Shown one piece after another: positions 44,401 through 54,436 of a stretch of 60,000 bases of DNA. How positions within the stretch are numbered: position 1 is the stretch's first letter; each line of letters begins with the position of its first letter. Location of the stretch: contig JBBHKE010000955.1 in the NCBI GenBank assembly GCA_037447655.1, forward strand, positions 64,001 to 124,000. Reading direction: 5' to 3'. Made by a program: the position numbers and the translations under genes. The notes under the pieces are model-generated. The model had not been told where the DNA came from. It saw only the letters and a program-made list of their open reading frames with translations, and ran no database searches. This DNA is from Zygnema cylindricum (taxonomy: Eukaryota; Streptophyta; Zygnematophyceae; Zygnematales; Zygnemataceae).

Positions 44401-46327
44401 CAGGAAAATAATTGTAGCGAGAAACATCATTGTTAAGGATGAGCTTGACTCGATAGATTTATTTGAAATGACAGAGCAGGAAAAGCAGAAAAAAGTACAA
44501 GAATATGTTATTCTAGATTGCATTCATAAATTGTCCCACACATACGAACTTCACCGGTGGGAACACGGGAGTCTGAAATTCTCCATGTTCCTTCAAAAGT
44601 TCAGTTTCAACCGGACCTACTGCGGTTAATGCCTAGTGATCGCAACCAGCGCAACAGGCGCAATACAAGGGATCCGACAATTTCAGCCTCAGAATTTCCG
44701 AGGGAAGAAGGTCCAGTAGCCGCCTGCAAGCAAGCTCTCACTTCGCCTACTCGGCAGCATCAAGGGAGCAATCTAACCATTTGAAAGGCCTTCTCATCAC
44801 CAGAGCGAAACCACTGGATCGAGGCAGCAAACGATGAAATGAAGTCGATCATAGAAGCTCACACATGGGAGCTTGTGGACCTTCCTCCGGACCGAAAAGC
44901 GAACGACAACAAATGGGTATTCAAGGTGAAGTTAAATCCTGATAATACCATTACACGATATAAGGCCAAACTTTTGGCAAAGGGGTATAATCAAAAGGAG
45001 GGAATTGATTTTGAAGAAACATTTTCTCCGATTGTACGATTTTCGACAGTTAGGATTTTGCTGTCTCTTGTTGCTATAGAAGATATAGAAATACATGTTG
45101 GATGTGAAAACAACCTTTCTGCATGGAGAACTAGAGGAGAAAATTTACACGCAGCAGCCAAAAATGTATGTAGAACCATCAAAAAAGCACTTAGTATGCA
45201 AATTGTTAAAATCTTTGTACGGCCTGAAATAGGCCCCTAGGCAATGGAATATGAAGCTTGATGAATTCTTAACTAGCCTAGGATTTCAAAGAATACGTTC
45301 TGATCACTCTGTCTATGTTCTAAACGGTGAGGATGGGATAGTATATATAGCGGTGTATGTAGATGATTTACTATTAATTAGCAAATCAATTGTTGAAATT
45401 AATAAAATCAAAACTATTTAAATTCACGGTTCGAGATGAAAGACCTCGGTGAGGCAAAATATATTTTGTGTATCCAGGTAGAGAGGGACAGAAATAAGAA
45501 AGTAATAAAGTTTACTCAAAAAAACGCTATTGGAAACATGTTAGATGAGTACGGAATGCGGGGGGCAAAAGGATGTCTAACTCCAATAGAGTTTCGGTAG
45601 AAGTTAGAGGGAGAAGAGACAAAACTGGGTGTCATTGTTAGGGAGTATTTAGAGTCAAGGGAGAATGATCCTATGACATTAATACCTTATAGACAGATAG
45701 TGAGAAGCTTAATATATTCCATGAACTGTACCCGTCCTGACATTGCTGCAGCACTTAGGGTACTGAGAAGAAGTCTAGAGAATCCGAGAAAATCTGATTT
45801 TGATGCAGCAAGGAGAGTCTTAAGATATTTGGCAAGAACCAAAGACCTCAAACTCACACTAGGCGGAGGAGAAGTAAAACTGCAAACGTGGAGTGATGGA
45901 AGCTATGGCGACATGCCAAGCCAAAAATCCACCACACGATTCGTTCTACAAATTGGGAACGGGACTTGCTGCTGGAGCAGCAAACTTCAAAAGGTTACAT
46001 CACAGTCGATAATGGAGTCAAAATATATGGCAGCAAGCTCGGCCCTCGAAGCACTCTTATAGGTAAAATCCATGTTACAATAACTAGGATACATGCAGGT
46101 TGGTCCACAGGTGATCTGGTGTGATAACCAGGCTGCCATTGCCATTGGCTCTAACCAAAGTCATCAATTCAAGAGTAAGATTACACTTTGTTACAGAAAA
46201 AGTGTTCTCTAGGGTGATTAAATTATGTTACCTGCCAAACGCAAGAATAATTGTTGATATGCTTATTATAGTTATTCCTGCTCCCAAGCTGAAGTATTGT
46301 AGGGATGCAGTAGGATTGGGTGAATAG
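44400..46327 (+). pseudogene. Cop8 linker, reverse transcriptase and RNase H remnant
   Basis: RT begins HTWELVDLPPDRKAND and KWVFKVKLNPDN. The catalytic YVDD is at 45356-45367, and MKDLGEAKYILCIQVERD follows. RNase H: GNGTCCWSSKLQKVTSQS, then an acidic-site change in MESKYMA (relatives have MEAEYMA), and NQAAIAIGS. Stops near 45230, 45418, 45600, 46060 and 46081 and several frameshifts. Ends at VGLGE before TAG at 46325-46327. Confidence 0.88.
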
Positions 46328-46531
46328 CTGAGTTGTTGCACTGCGATAGTGCCATGCTGCGCTAGTCCACAATCACGGTGTAGTGGGACTAGGTGACTGG
46401 TTGATTTTCGGCGGTGCTATGTTGCCATGCTCCGCTGCTATGCTGCCATGCTGCGCTAAGTGTGACATCGCAGCTGCGCGGCTTTGACATCACAACTGCG
46501 TTGATTTACTGAGTCTAAAGCTTTAGAGGAG

Positions 46532-47156
46532 TGTTGAATTTGGAAAACTTTAAGTCTTAGTAAATTAGTGTGACGGCAGAAAGGTAGTAATTTGTAGCGT
46601 AAGTTTCACAAAGACATGCGTCATCACTTGAGTGCAGTACAGGACAACGACATTGCTATGCAAACAGAGCTGCGCAGCAGCGAAGCTGCGACACAGACAG
46701 GACAATGCAGTTGCAATTACTTTGGATATGACCCGAAGATACCGTTGCAGCTGTTATTTTGGATATGATTCGGTACAGGACACCTCAGCCGCGGGTGATA
46801 TGAATGTGATTCGGTATAGGACAACACAGGTGCAATTGATATGAATCAAGTCAACGGACGAGATTCATAAGAGTATCATAAGTGACTTAGCCGACAAGTA
46901 TTTGTACAATCACTTAATATATATTCTAAGTAATATTGATTGTACGATGATAGATTGGGTTGCCAAGATTACGAACACGTAGATCTTAGTAGGTGGGTTG
47001 ATTTTGGACGTACCTCTTAGGTACACTTATATCGGCGGTAGAACACCGAGAGTATAAGACTTAGGTCTTCGAGCGTTGTATGTATCCAGACTTCCAAGTA
47101 GTAAAACTTCAAACAATTTTTGGGAAACGTATGACTATTTTATCTTGAGTGATGTT
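46532..47156 (+). repeat. Cop8 3' LTR, left part
   Basis: Starts TGTTGAATTTGGAAAAC after the purine tract GCTTTAGAGGAG. It aligns with the 5' LTR up to CTTGAGTGATGTT, where Cop9 is inserted. The sequence 46330-46510 just before it has repeated GCTGCG/CCATGCTGCG words. Confidence 0.9.
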
Positions 47157-47339
47157 TGTTGATATTTGAGTATTTTCTATGTCTGTATTAGGATAGAAAA
47201 AGAGCAGAGGCGGTCTGCCTCAACTCCCCTTCTCCAAGCCCCCACACTTGCTATAGTCACTGAAGGCTGGAAAGGGAGCTAGAGCCATGGCTACCTAAAC
47301 TCTCTAGAGAAGACAGGAAGTGAATTAGGTAGATTTAAC

Positions 47340-47430
47340 AAAATGTACTTGACGGACCCAGGTATTGAACCTGGACCTGCCGTCCGCCAAGTCGACGTAG
47401 CCGTTACCTTTAACCGTTAAGTCTAGAACT
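47340..47430 (-). other. tRNA-like module in Cop9 5' LTR (antisense)
   Basis: Minus strand: A-box-like GACTTAACGGTTAAAGG, B-box-like GGTTCAATACC (47361-47371) in a T-arm CCAGG/CCTGG, then TTTT (47339-47342 region). The identical module in the 3' LTR has one change (a paired G to A beside the T-arm). Confidence 0.65.
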
Positions 47431-47571
47431 AGTGTTACATTACGTTAGGTTTGATTACAATATAAATTGTTACACGTAGATTAAATCGTTTAACGGGAAA
47501 TAGATTCTTAGTACATAGATACCGTTTAATATAGTACGGAGTACAGTACGGGTACGAAACGGATACCGCGC

Positions 47572-47595
47572 ATTTGTTTCGATAGCGAAACAAAT
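47572..47595. other. LTR hairpin
   Basis: A perfect 10-bp stem ATTTGTTTCG/CGAAACAAAT with loop ATAG. It recurs with changed loop at 13838-13866, 30294-30317, 31398-31421, 50682-50705, 52533-52550 and 59585-59611. Confidence 0.75.
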
Positions 47596-47959
47596 ACCGC
47601 GCGTCGAATTTCAGCGGCTAAGATTATAGCCGGTTTTGATCGGACGGCCGCGATAGGTGCCACGATCACGGAACATGTACTTTTGGCATTTTTCAGACAT
47701 CGCCACTTCATGTGACACGTGGCGTGACAATGTTGGATTGCGGCGACTCCGGAGATTGCGGTAACAAATCCGGCTATGACACGTGTCGACAATTTGGCCA
47801 TGTTGTACAATGGCCGTACAGAAAGTACATCGACACCAGTACTTTTCTGTACGACACAGTAGTTTGATTGGTGCCGTACTTCAGTAGATAGAGTTTTAGA
47901 GGGGAAATAGGACTTAGAAAATTTTGGGTAAGTAGCTGCCTCTCCCAGAGAGCACCTTG

Positions 47960-47966
47960 TATAAAT
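47960..47966 (+). promoter_or_regulatory. Probable LTR TATA box
   Basis: CTTGTATAAATGGCAAAC, 369 bases before the LTR end. It is kept in the 3' LTR (51070-51076), the inverted Cop5 LTR (near 31032) and the solo LTR (complement at 59231-59239, TATAAAAGG). Transcription would start about 30 bases downstream, so the R region would contain the gag start codon. Confidence 0.6.
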
Positions 47967-48334
47967 GGCAAACTTTGGCCAACCATAACTATCAATTTAC
48001 TTGACCATTTTTAGTGATTCTTTTTGCTGCGGACTCAAGGGAGTCTAGGCTACACAGGGATGTCGTCAGTCAAAGTTTTTGTTTGCCAGGGTAGTTGCAT
48101 TTCTAAGGAAAAGTCAAAGTGGGTGAATGTGTCTAAATCTCATATTCTAACTTGCATTCTGTGGTGGAACTAACCACACAGAAAGTGTTATTTCACAGGG
48201 GTGAATCTATATTGGGGTTTTGACTGTCAAGGGGTCAGTCACTTGGGTTTATATCAACTTGGAGTCGGCACTATCTAGATTAGCTTCTTTTGGATTTGCA
48301 TACTCTGAGGGCCAATGGAGGTCTCAGAGTTTCA

Positions 48335-48350
48335 GGTTATGGGCCCACCA
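48335..48350 (+). other. Cop9 primer-binding site: initiator tRNA anticodon arm
   Basis: GGTTATGGGCCCACCA starts right after the LTR end. It is the exact complement of UGGUGGGCCCAUAACC in the anticodon arm of plant initiator tRNA-Met (tRNA sequence from memory). The usual plant copia site TGGTATCAGAGC, for the tRNA 3' end, is absent. Confidence 0.85.
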
Positions 48351-49138
48351 TCTAGGGTGCCTATGTTTGATGGAACACGCTTCACTTATTGGGCGTTTAC
48401 AATGGAGGGATTGCTTTTCGAGAAGCACTTATGGGGAATTGTTTCGGGACAAGTGAGATGTCCGCCACCTGGTTTTGGAGGAGCTTACTATGGAGATTCA
48501 TCCGAGGCTGCCCAGAATATCAACCGGAGTTCAGATGTAACGGAAGGTGAAGGGAAAAATCTTTCCATGGATGGGGAAATAAGGGAGAAGGAAAAAGGGA
48601 CACCTATGGTGAGGGGAGCTAGGCTCTCAGCTATGGTACCACATGTAGGGATTAAAACTGAATAAAATGACAGAAAAAATGGGAATACAAAAACACTATA
48701 GCAAAACATCTCATACTTAGATATGTGTCTAAGTCGATAGCTATCACTCTTTTAAGTCTAACCAAGTCTTCAAAGATATGGGAAGCACTAATTCAGATTT
48801 ATAAGAGTGAGACTATTCAGAGGCAGCAATTAGTAAAACAGGAAATAGAGGCCTACGTTTATAAAGGCGGTAGGATGATAGAGTTTTGCAATGATATTGC
48901 TGCGTTATATGTTGAGCTAGTTAGTGCGGGATATGTAGAATCTGAGGAGAGTAAGATTAATACACTACTTATGAAACTCCCAAATGAGTACGAAAACATC
49001 ATTTGTTGTATGCAGGCAATGGATGGCTCCTCATGGACTTGGAGCTTTACCATGGGGATAATTCTTTTAAGGGAAAGCACTTTGGAGCTTCGTAGGGGAA
49101 GGGACAGGGTCAATGCATTTTCAGCTGGTGGTGATTGG

Positions 49139-49257
49139 CGGAAGCGTGATGAGAGGAACGGCGGTGACGAGCGGAAGCGTGATGAGAGGAACGGTGGTGA
49201 GGAGCGGAAGCGTGATGAGAGGAACGGTGGTGACGAGCGGAAGCGTGATGAGAGGAA
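49139..49257 (+). repeat. 33-bp minisatellite in Cop9 gag
   Basis: Units at 49139-49171, 49172-49204, 49205-49237 and a partial 49238-49257, each starting CGGAAGCGTGATGAGAGG. In frame it encodes the charged repeat RKRDERNGGDE just before the zinc knuckle. Confidence 0.95.
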
Positions 49258-49941
49258 GAAAGACAAAGGTAAACCTTATCGGAACTTTGGTGGAAAAAGA
49301 GGGAGAGGAAAAGACACGGGAGCTTTGAAAAAAGGGGTTTGCTTCTATTGTAGGGAACCGGGTCATTATATGGAGGAATGCCCTTGTTTGGAAAAACTTA
49401 GAAGTTGGAATGTGGATGAGGAGGACGAAGAGGAAGAGGAGAAAGAGGATGAAGAAAAATTGGAGCTTCTTCACATCGGTAGAATGGGGAAGAGAGAAAA
49501 GTACACAGAAATTGCTCGAATGCAACAGTGTGCTTTTAGAGGTATAAGGGAAGTAAAGAGAGAGGAGGTACTTGAGGATGACGAGGAGTGTAAAGTGTAT
49601 GACTTAGAAATGAGAAAGTCAGATCTAGGATCCATAAGTGAAAACGGGAAAGATAAAATTAATGAGGATAATTTTATAGGTATTTTGGAATTAGAAAATT
49701 GGTCGAAAAGGGAGACCTCAACGGATTCCGAGGAAAGGGGAGAAGTGAAACTAGAAGGGGTTTTTAAAGATAAGGGAGAAGAGGAATATTTAATGAAAGG
49801 TTTAGGGGAGGAGAAATACTTATTTGGAATATATTTAGAAAGAGAGAGTGGAAAGAAATCCATGGGAGAGAGTGAGGAAAGTTCAATTTTTGCGGGTAAT
49901 GGGTTTGACATCGCTAAAGGAGTTATGGTATTTATGAAGGT

Positions 49942-50199
49942 GTGCCTGTAAAAGGGTTAGCATCTAGGTGTATGTTGCAGATTGGAGATGGGGCTGGCTG
50001 TTTGGATCGCAAGAGGGAAATCGACTTGTGTCTGGATGAAAGAGTGATGAAGTGGATAAAATCTTTGCTCAGATTTATGAAAAGTGGGATGTTAAATAAA
50101 ATGTGTGATGCAATTATTATTTCAGTTCATTTAATGCACTGTGTTAATTTCTTAAGTTTTATGAAAGGAAAAGGAAAAAGAAAAAAGAAAAGGAAATAG
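49942..50199 (+). pseudogene. Cop9 RNase H stub and charged tail
   Basis: LASRCMLQIGDGAGC matches RCTSGYVLY..GACCWS of relatives, then MKWIKSLLRFMKSG resembles LMWVKSLLQEL. All catalytic acidic blocks are missing. Ends in a Lys-rich stretch before the purine tract. Confidence 0.7.
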
Positions 50200-50250
50200 G
50201 GGAGGGGGTGTTTGTTTACTTGTTTGTGGAAGTTGAAAGAAAAATAGACT

Positions 50251-50265
50251 AGAAAATAAGGGGAG
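50251..50265 (+). other. Cop9 polypurine tract
   Basis: AGAAAATAAGGGGAG immediately before the 3' LTR at 50266; nearly identical to Cop2 (13411-13425). Confidence 0.85.
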
Positions 50266-51445
50266 TGTTGATATTTGAGTATTTTCTAGGTCTGTATTAG
50301 GATAGAAAAAGAGCTGAGGCGGTCTGCCTCTAACTCCCCTTCTCCAAACCCCCACACTTGTTATAGTCACTGAAGGCTGGAAAGGGAGCTAGAGCCATGG
50401 CTACCTAAACTCTATAGAGAAGACAAGAAGTGAATTAGGTAGATTTAACAAAATGTACTTGACGAACCCAGGTATTGAACCTGGACCTGCCGTCCGCCAA
50501 GTCGACGTAGCCGTTACCTTTAACCGTTAAGTCTAGAACTAGTGTTACATTACGTTAGGTTTGATTACAATATAAATTGTTACACGTAGATTAAATCGTT
50601 TTACGGGAAATAGATTCTTAGTACATAGATACCGTTTAATATAGTACGGAGTACAGTACGGGTACGAAACGGATACCGCGCATTTGTTTCGATAGCGAAA
50701 CAAATACCGCGCGTCGAATTTCAGCGGCTAAGATTATAGCCGGTTTTGATCGGACGGCCGCGATAGGTGCCACGATCACGGAACATGTACTTTTGGCATT
50801 TTTCAGACATCGCCACTTCATGTGACACGTGGCGTGACAATGTTGGATTGGGGCGACTCTGGAGATTGCGGTAACAAATCCGGCTATGACACGTGTCGAC
50901 AATTTGGCCATGTTGTACAATGGCCGTACAGAAAGTACACCGACACCTGTACTTTTCTGTACGACACAGTAATTTGATTGGTGTAGTACTTCAGTAGATA
51001 GAGTTTTAGAGGGGAAATAAGACTTAGAAAATTTTGGGTAAGTAGCTGCCTCTCCCAAAGAGCACCTTGTATAAATGGCAAACTTTGGCCAACCATAACT
51101 ATCAATTTACTTGCCTATTTTTAGTGATTCTTTTTGCTGCGGACTCAGGGGAGTCCAAGCTACAAAGGGGTGTAGTTGGTCAAAGTTTTTGTCTCCCAGG
51201 GTGGCTGCATTTCTAAGGAAAAGTCAAAGTGGGTGAATGTGTCTAAATCTCATATTCTAACTTTGCATTCTGCGGTGGAACTGAGCACACAGAAAGTGTT
51301 ATTTCACAGGGGTGAATCTATATTGGGGTTTTGACTGTCAAGGGGTCAGTCACTTGGGTTTATATCAACTTGGAGTCGGCACTATCTAGATTAGCTTCTT
51401 TTGGGTTTGCATACTCTGAGGGCCAATGGAGGTCTCAGAGTTTCA
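50266..51445 (+). repeat. Cop9 3' LTR
   Basis: 1180 bases, nearly identical to the 5' LTR. The tRNA-like module lies at 50449-50540, the hairpin at 50682-50705 and the TATA box at 51070-51076. Differences cluster in the last 330 bases. Confidence 0.95.
50449..50540 (-). other. tRNA-like module in Cop9 3' LTR (antisense)
   Basis: As in the 5' LTR; the B-box-like GGTTCAATACC is at 50471-50481. Confidence 0.65.
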
Positions 51446-51662
51446 ATGTTCGGTCAATTGTGCTGAAATTTTGAGATTTGTCCATGTATATGTTGCTCTA
51501 TATTGTGATAGAGTTTTGTGAAGTTTTAAAGTTTGTACAAGATTTGGTGAGCACTTGAAAAAAACTGTTTGGTAGGATTCTTGATAGCTTCTGAGAATTT
51601 ATCATGTCAACTTCTTCTTCTACTGCTGCTCCTCCACCAGCACTAGTGATTGTAGAACAACA
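51446..51662 (+). repeat. Cop8 3' LTR, right part
   Basis: Begins with the duplicated ATGTT, continues CGGTCAATTGTGCTGAAA, matching 42083 on in the 5' LTR, and ends GTAGAACAACA before CTAAT. Confidence 0.92.
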
Positions 51663-51667
51663 CTAAT

Positions 51668-51983
51668 TCAACCAGGGAGAGGCCCATTAAGGGACCTTAT
51701 CACTTCACAATCAGTAATTAATTGTCCGCGAGACCCTTTAAAATCCCTTTTACTTGTTCTCTTTAACCTACAAGCTCTGAGAGCTTCGGTTGCAGCTTCC
51801 CTAAGTTTTTTATTCCCATGTTCCTTGTTTTTCTATCCTCCCACCTTTTGGTACAGCAACTTTCTAAAACACATATTTTTATTAAAGTCATATATCAATG
51901 GGTCGCAAAGAGACCTTACGGAATGCCACCGAATTTCTCTCCCTTCAAGGTTCTGCATTTCCATGTACTTTTGTGGTCGCCAT
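51668..51983. other. No gene recognised between Cop8 and Cop10
   Basis: A 316-base stretch. The minus strand just beyond the Cop10 LTR starts ATGGCGACC but shows no recognisable protein. Confidence 0.4.
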
Positions 51984-52982
51984 TGACAGAGAGAATCAAC
52001 AGTCTACTGGAAGCCCTCTAAGATAAAATATGTTTTCTCACTTTGCACAAGAACAATGTTTAGTCTGAACCCTAATAGATCTGACTTACCTCACCCCTGT
52101 GAGGGCCCGACTCCCGTGAGTTAGACGCAAAAGAAATCTCCAAATTTGCTCAACCGAGCAGTAAATTATTTTTGGCCAAAGTTAGCCTTTTGTATACAAG
52201 CTTGCTGGGAGTGAGGCGGCGGCCTCAAATTTTCCTAAGTCCTAAAAACCCTCTCTAAACCTCCTACTACTGAGTACCTATCCAATCAGAAGACTGTATG
52301 GTACAGTAAGGTACACAAGCTGTGGTACTTTATGTTCGATAAGTGTACGACGTGACTTAGCACGAGACGTCTTTCACCCCTTAACATGCTCTGATGTACT
52401 CCGTGAATTCCGCAAAGCAATGGGAGTCTGCCACGTGTCATTCGGTGAGGTTTTGCTTGAAAACCGCCAAAATGGCTATTCCGTGATGTCGGCTCACATG
52501 CAAGCCGTCCGATGCAGGTCAGCTTTTAATGCCATTTGTTTAAACAAATGTCTTGTACATTAGGTTTGTGGGGAGTATCGTACTGTTGGTTCTATGTTAC
52601 GCTATGTCCCTATAATCGGTTAAGTGATTTATGGTACACTATCAATTTAAGTAGTTATGAAACCCTATATAATTCAACGATCTTCTACGACTTACCGGTT
52701 AGAGCGAACGGCTATGCCTAGCTCTGCTGATCAAAGGTTCGAGTCCTCTTGGACTCACCTTTTTGTGTAGGATTAGCTTTGTCACTCTTATTCTCCTCTA
52801 TCTCCCCACCCCCTCTTCCCTCAAGCATGGTTTTATCTCCCTCTCTCCTAAGTCTTCAGCGAATACAACAAGTGTGAGGACTAAAAAGAGAGAGAGATTA
52901 GGAGTCAAGCAGACAAAGTTATCTTCTATTTTATTTTTCTGACTTTAAACCTAAAAAATATATTATAAAATCCTAATTTCTA
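51984..52982 (-). repeat. Cop10 3' LTR
   Basis: The right edge follows the purine tract. The left edge (TGACAGAGAGAATC on the plus strand) is set by comparison with other group LTRs and is approximate. Contains the tRNA-like module (52691-52764), the palindrome CATTTGTTTAAACAAATG (52533-52550) and GCCACGTGTC near 52430. Confidence 0.7.
52691..52764 (+). other. tRNA-like module in Cop10 LTR (antisense to the LTR), best preserved
   Basis: A-box-like CCGGTTAGAGC (52695-52705), perfect B box GGTTCGAGTCC (52736-52746) and TTTTT (52760-52764). Spacing between boxes is about 30 bases, normal for a tRNA gene. Confidence 0.65.
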
Positions 52983-52997
52983 CCCTCATTTTATTTC

Positions 52998-54436
52998 CTA
53001 GTCTACTTTTAGTTTCAACCCACATTTATCCCTACATAAGTTTAATTTGGGAGAGGGAACATGCTTTGTCATCATGTTAGCTACTATTTCTCCGTTTGAC
53101 TTGTATTCTAAACTAATCACTTTGTTCCCCACTTTTTCCCTTTTTAAGTTTAAACTTATATCCATGTGCTTTCCTTTAAAGTGATGTTTCAGATTTTCTA
53201 TGATAACTATTGATGCTTGATTATCACAAAAAATGTTATGCGTTTCAATCTTCATAAAACGAAGCTCTTGCATTAATGACTTGACCCACAACTCTTTCGC
53301 TGCTGAACAACATGCAATATACTCGGCCTCCATGGTGGATTGATCAATCACCTTTTGTTGCTTACTGCTCCAACAACAAACACCATTTTCAACATACAAT
53401 ACATACCCAGAAGTACATCTTCTTATAGGAGCATCCCCATAACTGACATCATTCCATGTAGAGATATCAATGTTGTCCCCTCCCAAATGCAACCACAAAT
53501 CCCGAGTTCCCACCAGATATCTCATGACTCTCTTGGTTGCCTCCCTATCTCTCATTGTAGGAGCATTTAGACTCCTACTCAAAATTCCAACTGCTGCTGC
53601 AATATCAGGCCTAGTGTATTTCAAAAATAGATTAGACTGCCTACAACCTCCCTATGTGGAATGCCTCTCATGAATACCTCATCATCTTCACTCATCTGGT
53701 CATCTAAGATCACAATACCTTCCTCCAAGCTCCCCTCACTCTTTTTTTTCAATTCCAGTGGAGTAGAGCAACAGTTGGCTTTCTCGATTTGGAACTTTTC
53801 TAACATATTTCCTATTTCCTTTTTCAGTGTGAATCTGATGATTATTTTCCCCTTATCCCTTCCCATTTGAATTCCTAAGATATATTTAGCCTCTCCTAAG
53901 TTCTTTATATAAAACCAACCTTTTAAATCTTTCTTCAGCTTACTTATCTTTTCTGGTGACTAACTAAACACTAGTAAATCATCAAAATACACTACAATAA
54001 AAAAAACACCTTCCTCATTTTCAAACAAGTAGTTTGAGTGATTTGAGTTAATCCTTATATATCCAAGTCCGGTCAGAAATTTGTCCAATTTCTTGTTCCA
54101 TTGCCGCGGAGCCTGTTTTAGTCCATATAGTGATTTTATTAAACCTGTACACCTTGTTTTCCTCACCTTTTTCGACGAATCCCTTTGGCTGCTTCATGAA
54201 GATCTCCTCTTAAGTTTTTTATTAAAGAAAGCAGTTTTGATGTGCACCAGGTAAACCTCTATGTCTTCTGATGCCGCCAAGCTTAAGAGAATTCGAACTG
54301 ATAGAAATCTGACTCCCGGAGCAAAGGCCTCTTCATAATCAATACCCTCTTTTTGTGTATACCCTTTAGCCACTAACCGAGCCTTACATCTCTCAATGGT
54401 ATTGTCAAGATTTAGTTTAGGTTTAAAAACCCACAC
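52998..54436 (-). pseudogene. Cop10 reverse transcriptase-RNase H remnant
   Basis: RT: WVFKPKLNLDNTIERCKARL, then [17 protein letters not shown] and a mutated active site YFDD (YVDD in relatives). RNase H is one open frame of 208 codons (53624-52998): TRPDIAAAVGILSRSLN, RRCTSGYVLYVENGVCCWS, QSTMEAEYIACC, FCDNQASIVI and ANMMTKHVPSPK. Frameshifts near 53620, 53900 and 54170 disable the whole. Confidence 0.9.

Larger units (their letters stand above)
47157..48334 (+). repeat. Cop9 5' LTR
   Basis: 1178 bases, TGTTGATATTTGAG to GAGTTTCA. Parts in order: a CCATGG block; tRNA-like module (47340-47430, antisense); hairpin ATTTGTTTCG/CGAAACAAAT (47572-47595) flanked by CCGCGC; GACACGTGGC (near 47716) and GACACGTGTCGAC (near 47778); TATAAAT (47960-47966); gag ATG (48315). 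Confidence 0.95.
48315..49951 (+). pseudogene. Cop9 gag plus collapsed pol stub
   Basis: ATG at 48315 is inside the LTR. The frame passes the primer site (EFQVMGPPSR) into FDGTRFTYWAFTMEGLL and VRGARLSAMVPHVGI. TAA at about 48663-48665 and a one-base deletion close by break it. It reopens in frame 2 for 408 codons: YVSKSIAITLLSLTKSSKIW-type helices, MKLPNEYENI, an 11-residue repeat (RKRDERNGGDE), and an intact CCHC knuckle CFYCREPGHYMEEC (49340-49381). A long Glu-rich tail follows, ending in MKGLGEEKYLFGIYLERESG, which matches the end of RT in related elements (MKDLGEAKYILGIQMERD). Confidence 0.9.
47157..51445 (+). mobile_element. Cop9: young, non-autonomous Ty1/copia element
   Basis: 5' LTR 47157-48334, internal 48335-50265, 3' LTR 50266-51445, target duplication ATGTT at 47152-47156 and 51446-51450. 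The LTRs differ at only about three dozen of 1180 positions by eye count (about 3%), so it is much younger than its host Cop8. The internal region is only 1.9 kb: gag is kept (with one stop and frameshift) and pol is collapsed to two stubs. It must have moved with enzymes from an intact relative. Confidence 0.95.
41438..51662 (+). mobile_element. Cop8: complete but dead Ty1/copia element, split by Cop9
   Basis: 5' LTR 41438-42292, internal region 42293-46531, 3' LTR 46532-47156 continued at 51446-51662. The target duplication CTAAT is present at 41433-41437 and 51663-51667. Without the insertion it would be about 5.9 kb. LTRs differ by many substitutions and indels, and pol has many stops, so the insertion is old. 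Closest relative in the window: Cop1. Confidence 0.95.
51984..54436 (-). mobile_element. Cop10: Ty1/copia element, 3' part
   Basis: Minus strand: RT, RNase H, purine tract (AGGAAATAAAATGAGGG, about 52983-52999) and a 3' LTR. It is cut on the right within RT at about 54436, where a different retroelement begins. Confidence 0.9.

Noticed and set aside
52691-52764. A functional tRNA gene.
   Set aside because: A and B boxes and a T run are present, but the acceptor stem does not pair and the anticodon arm is irregular; the sequence is embedded in an LTR and repeated in its relatives.
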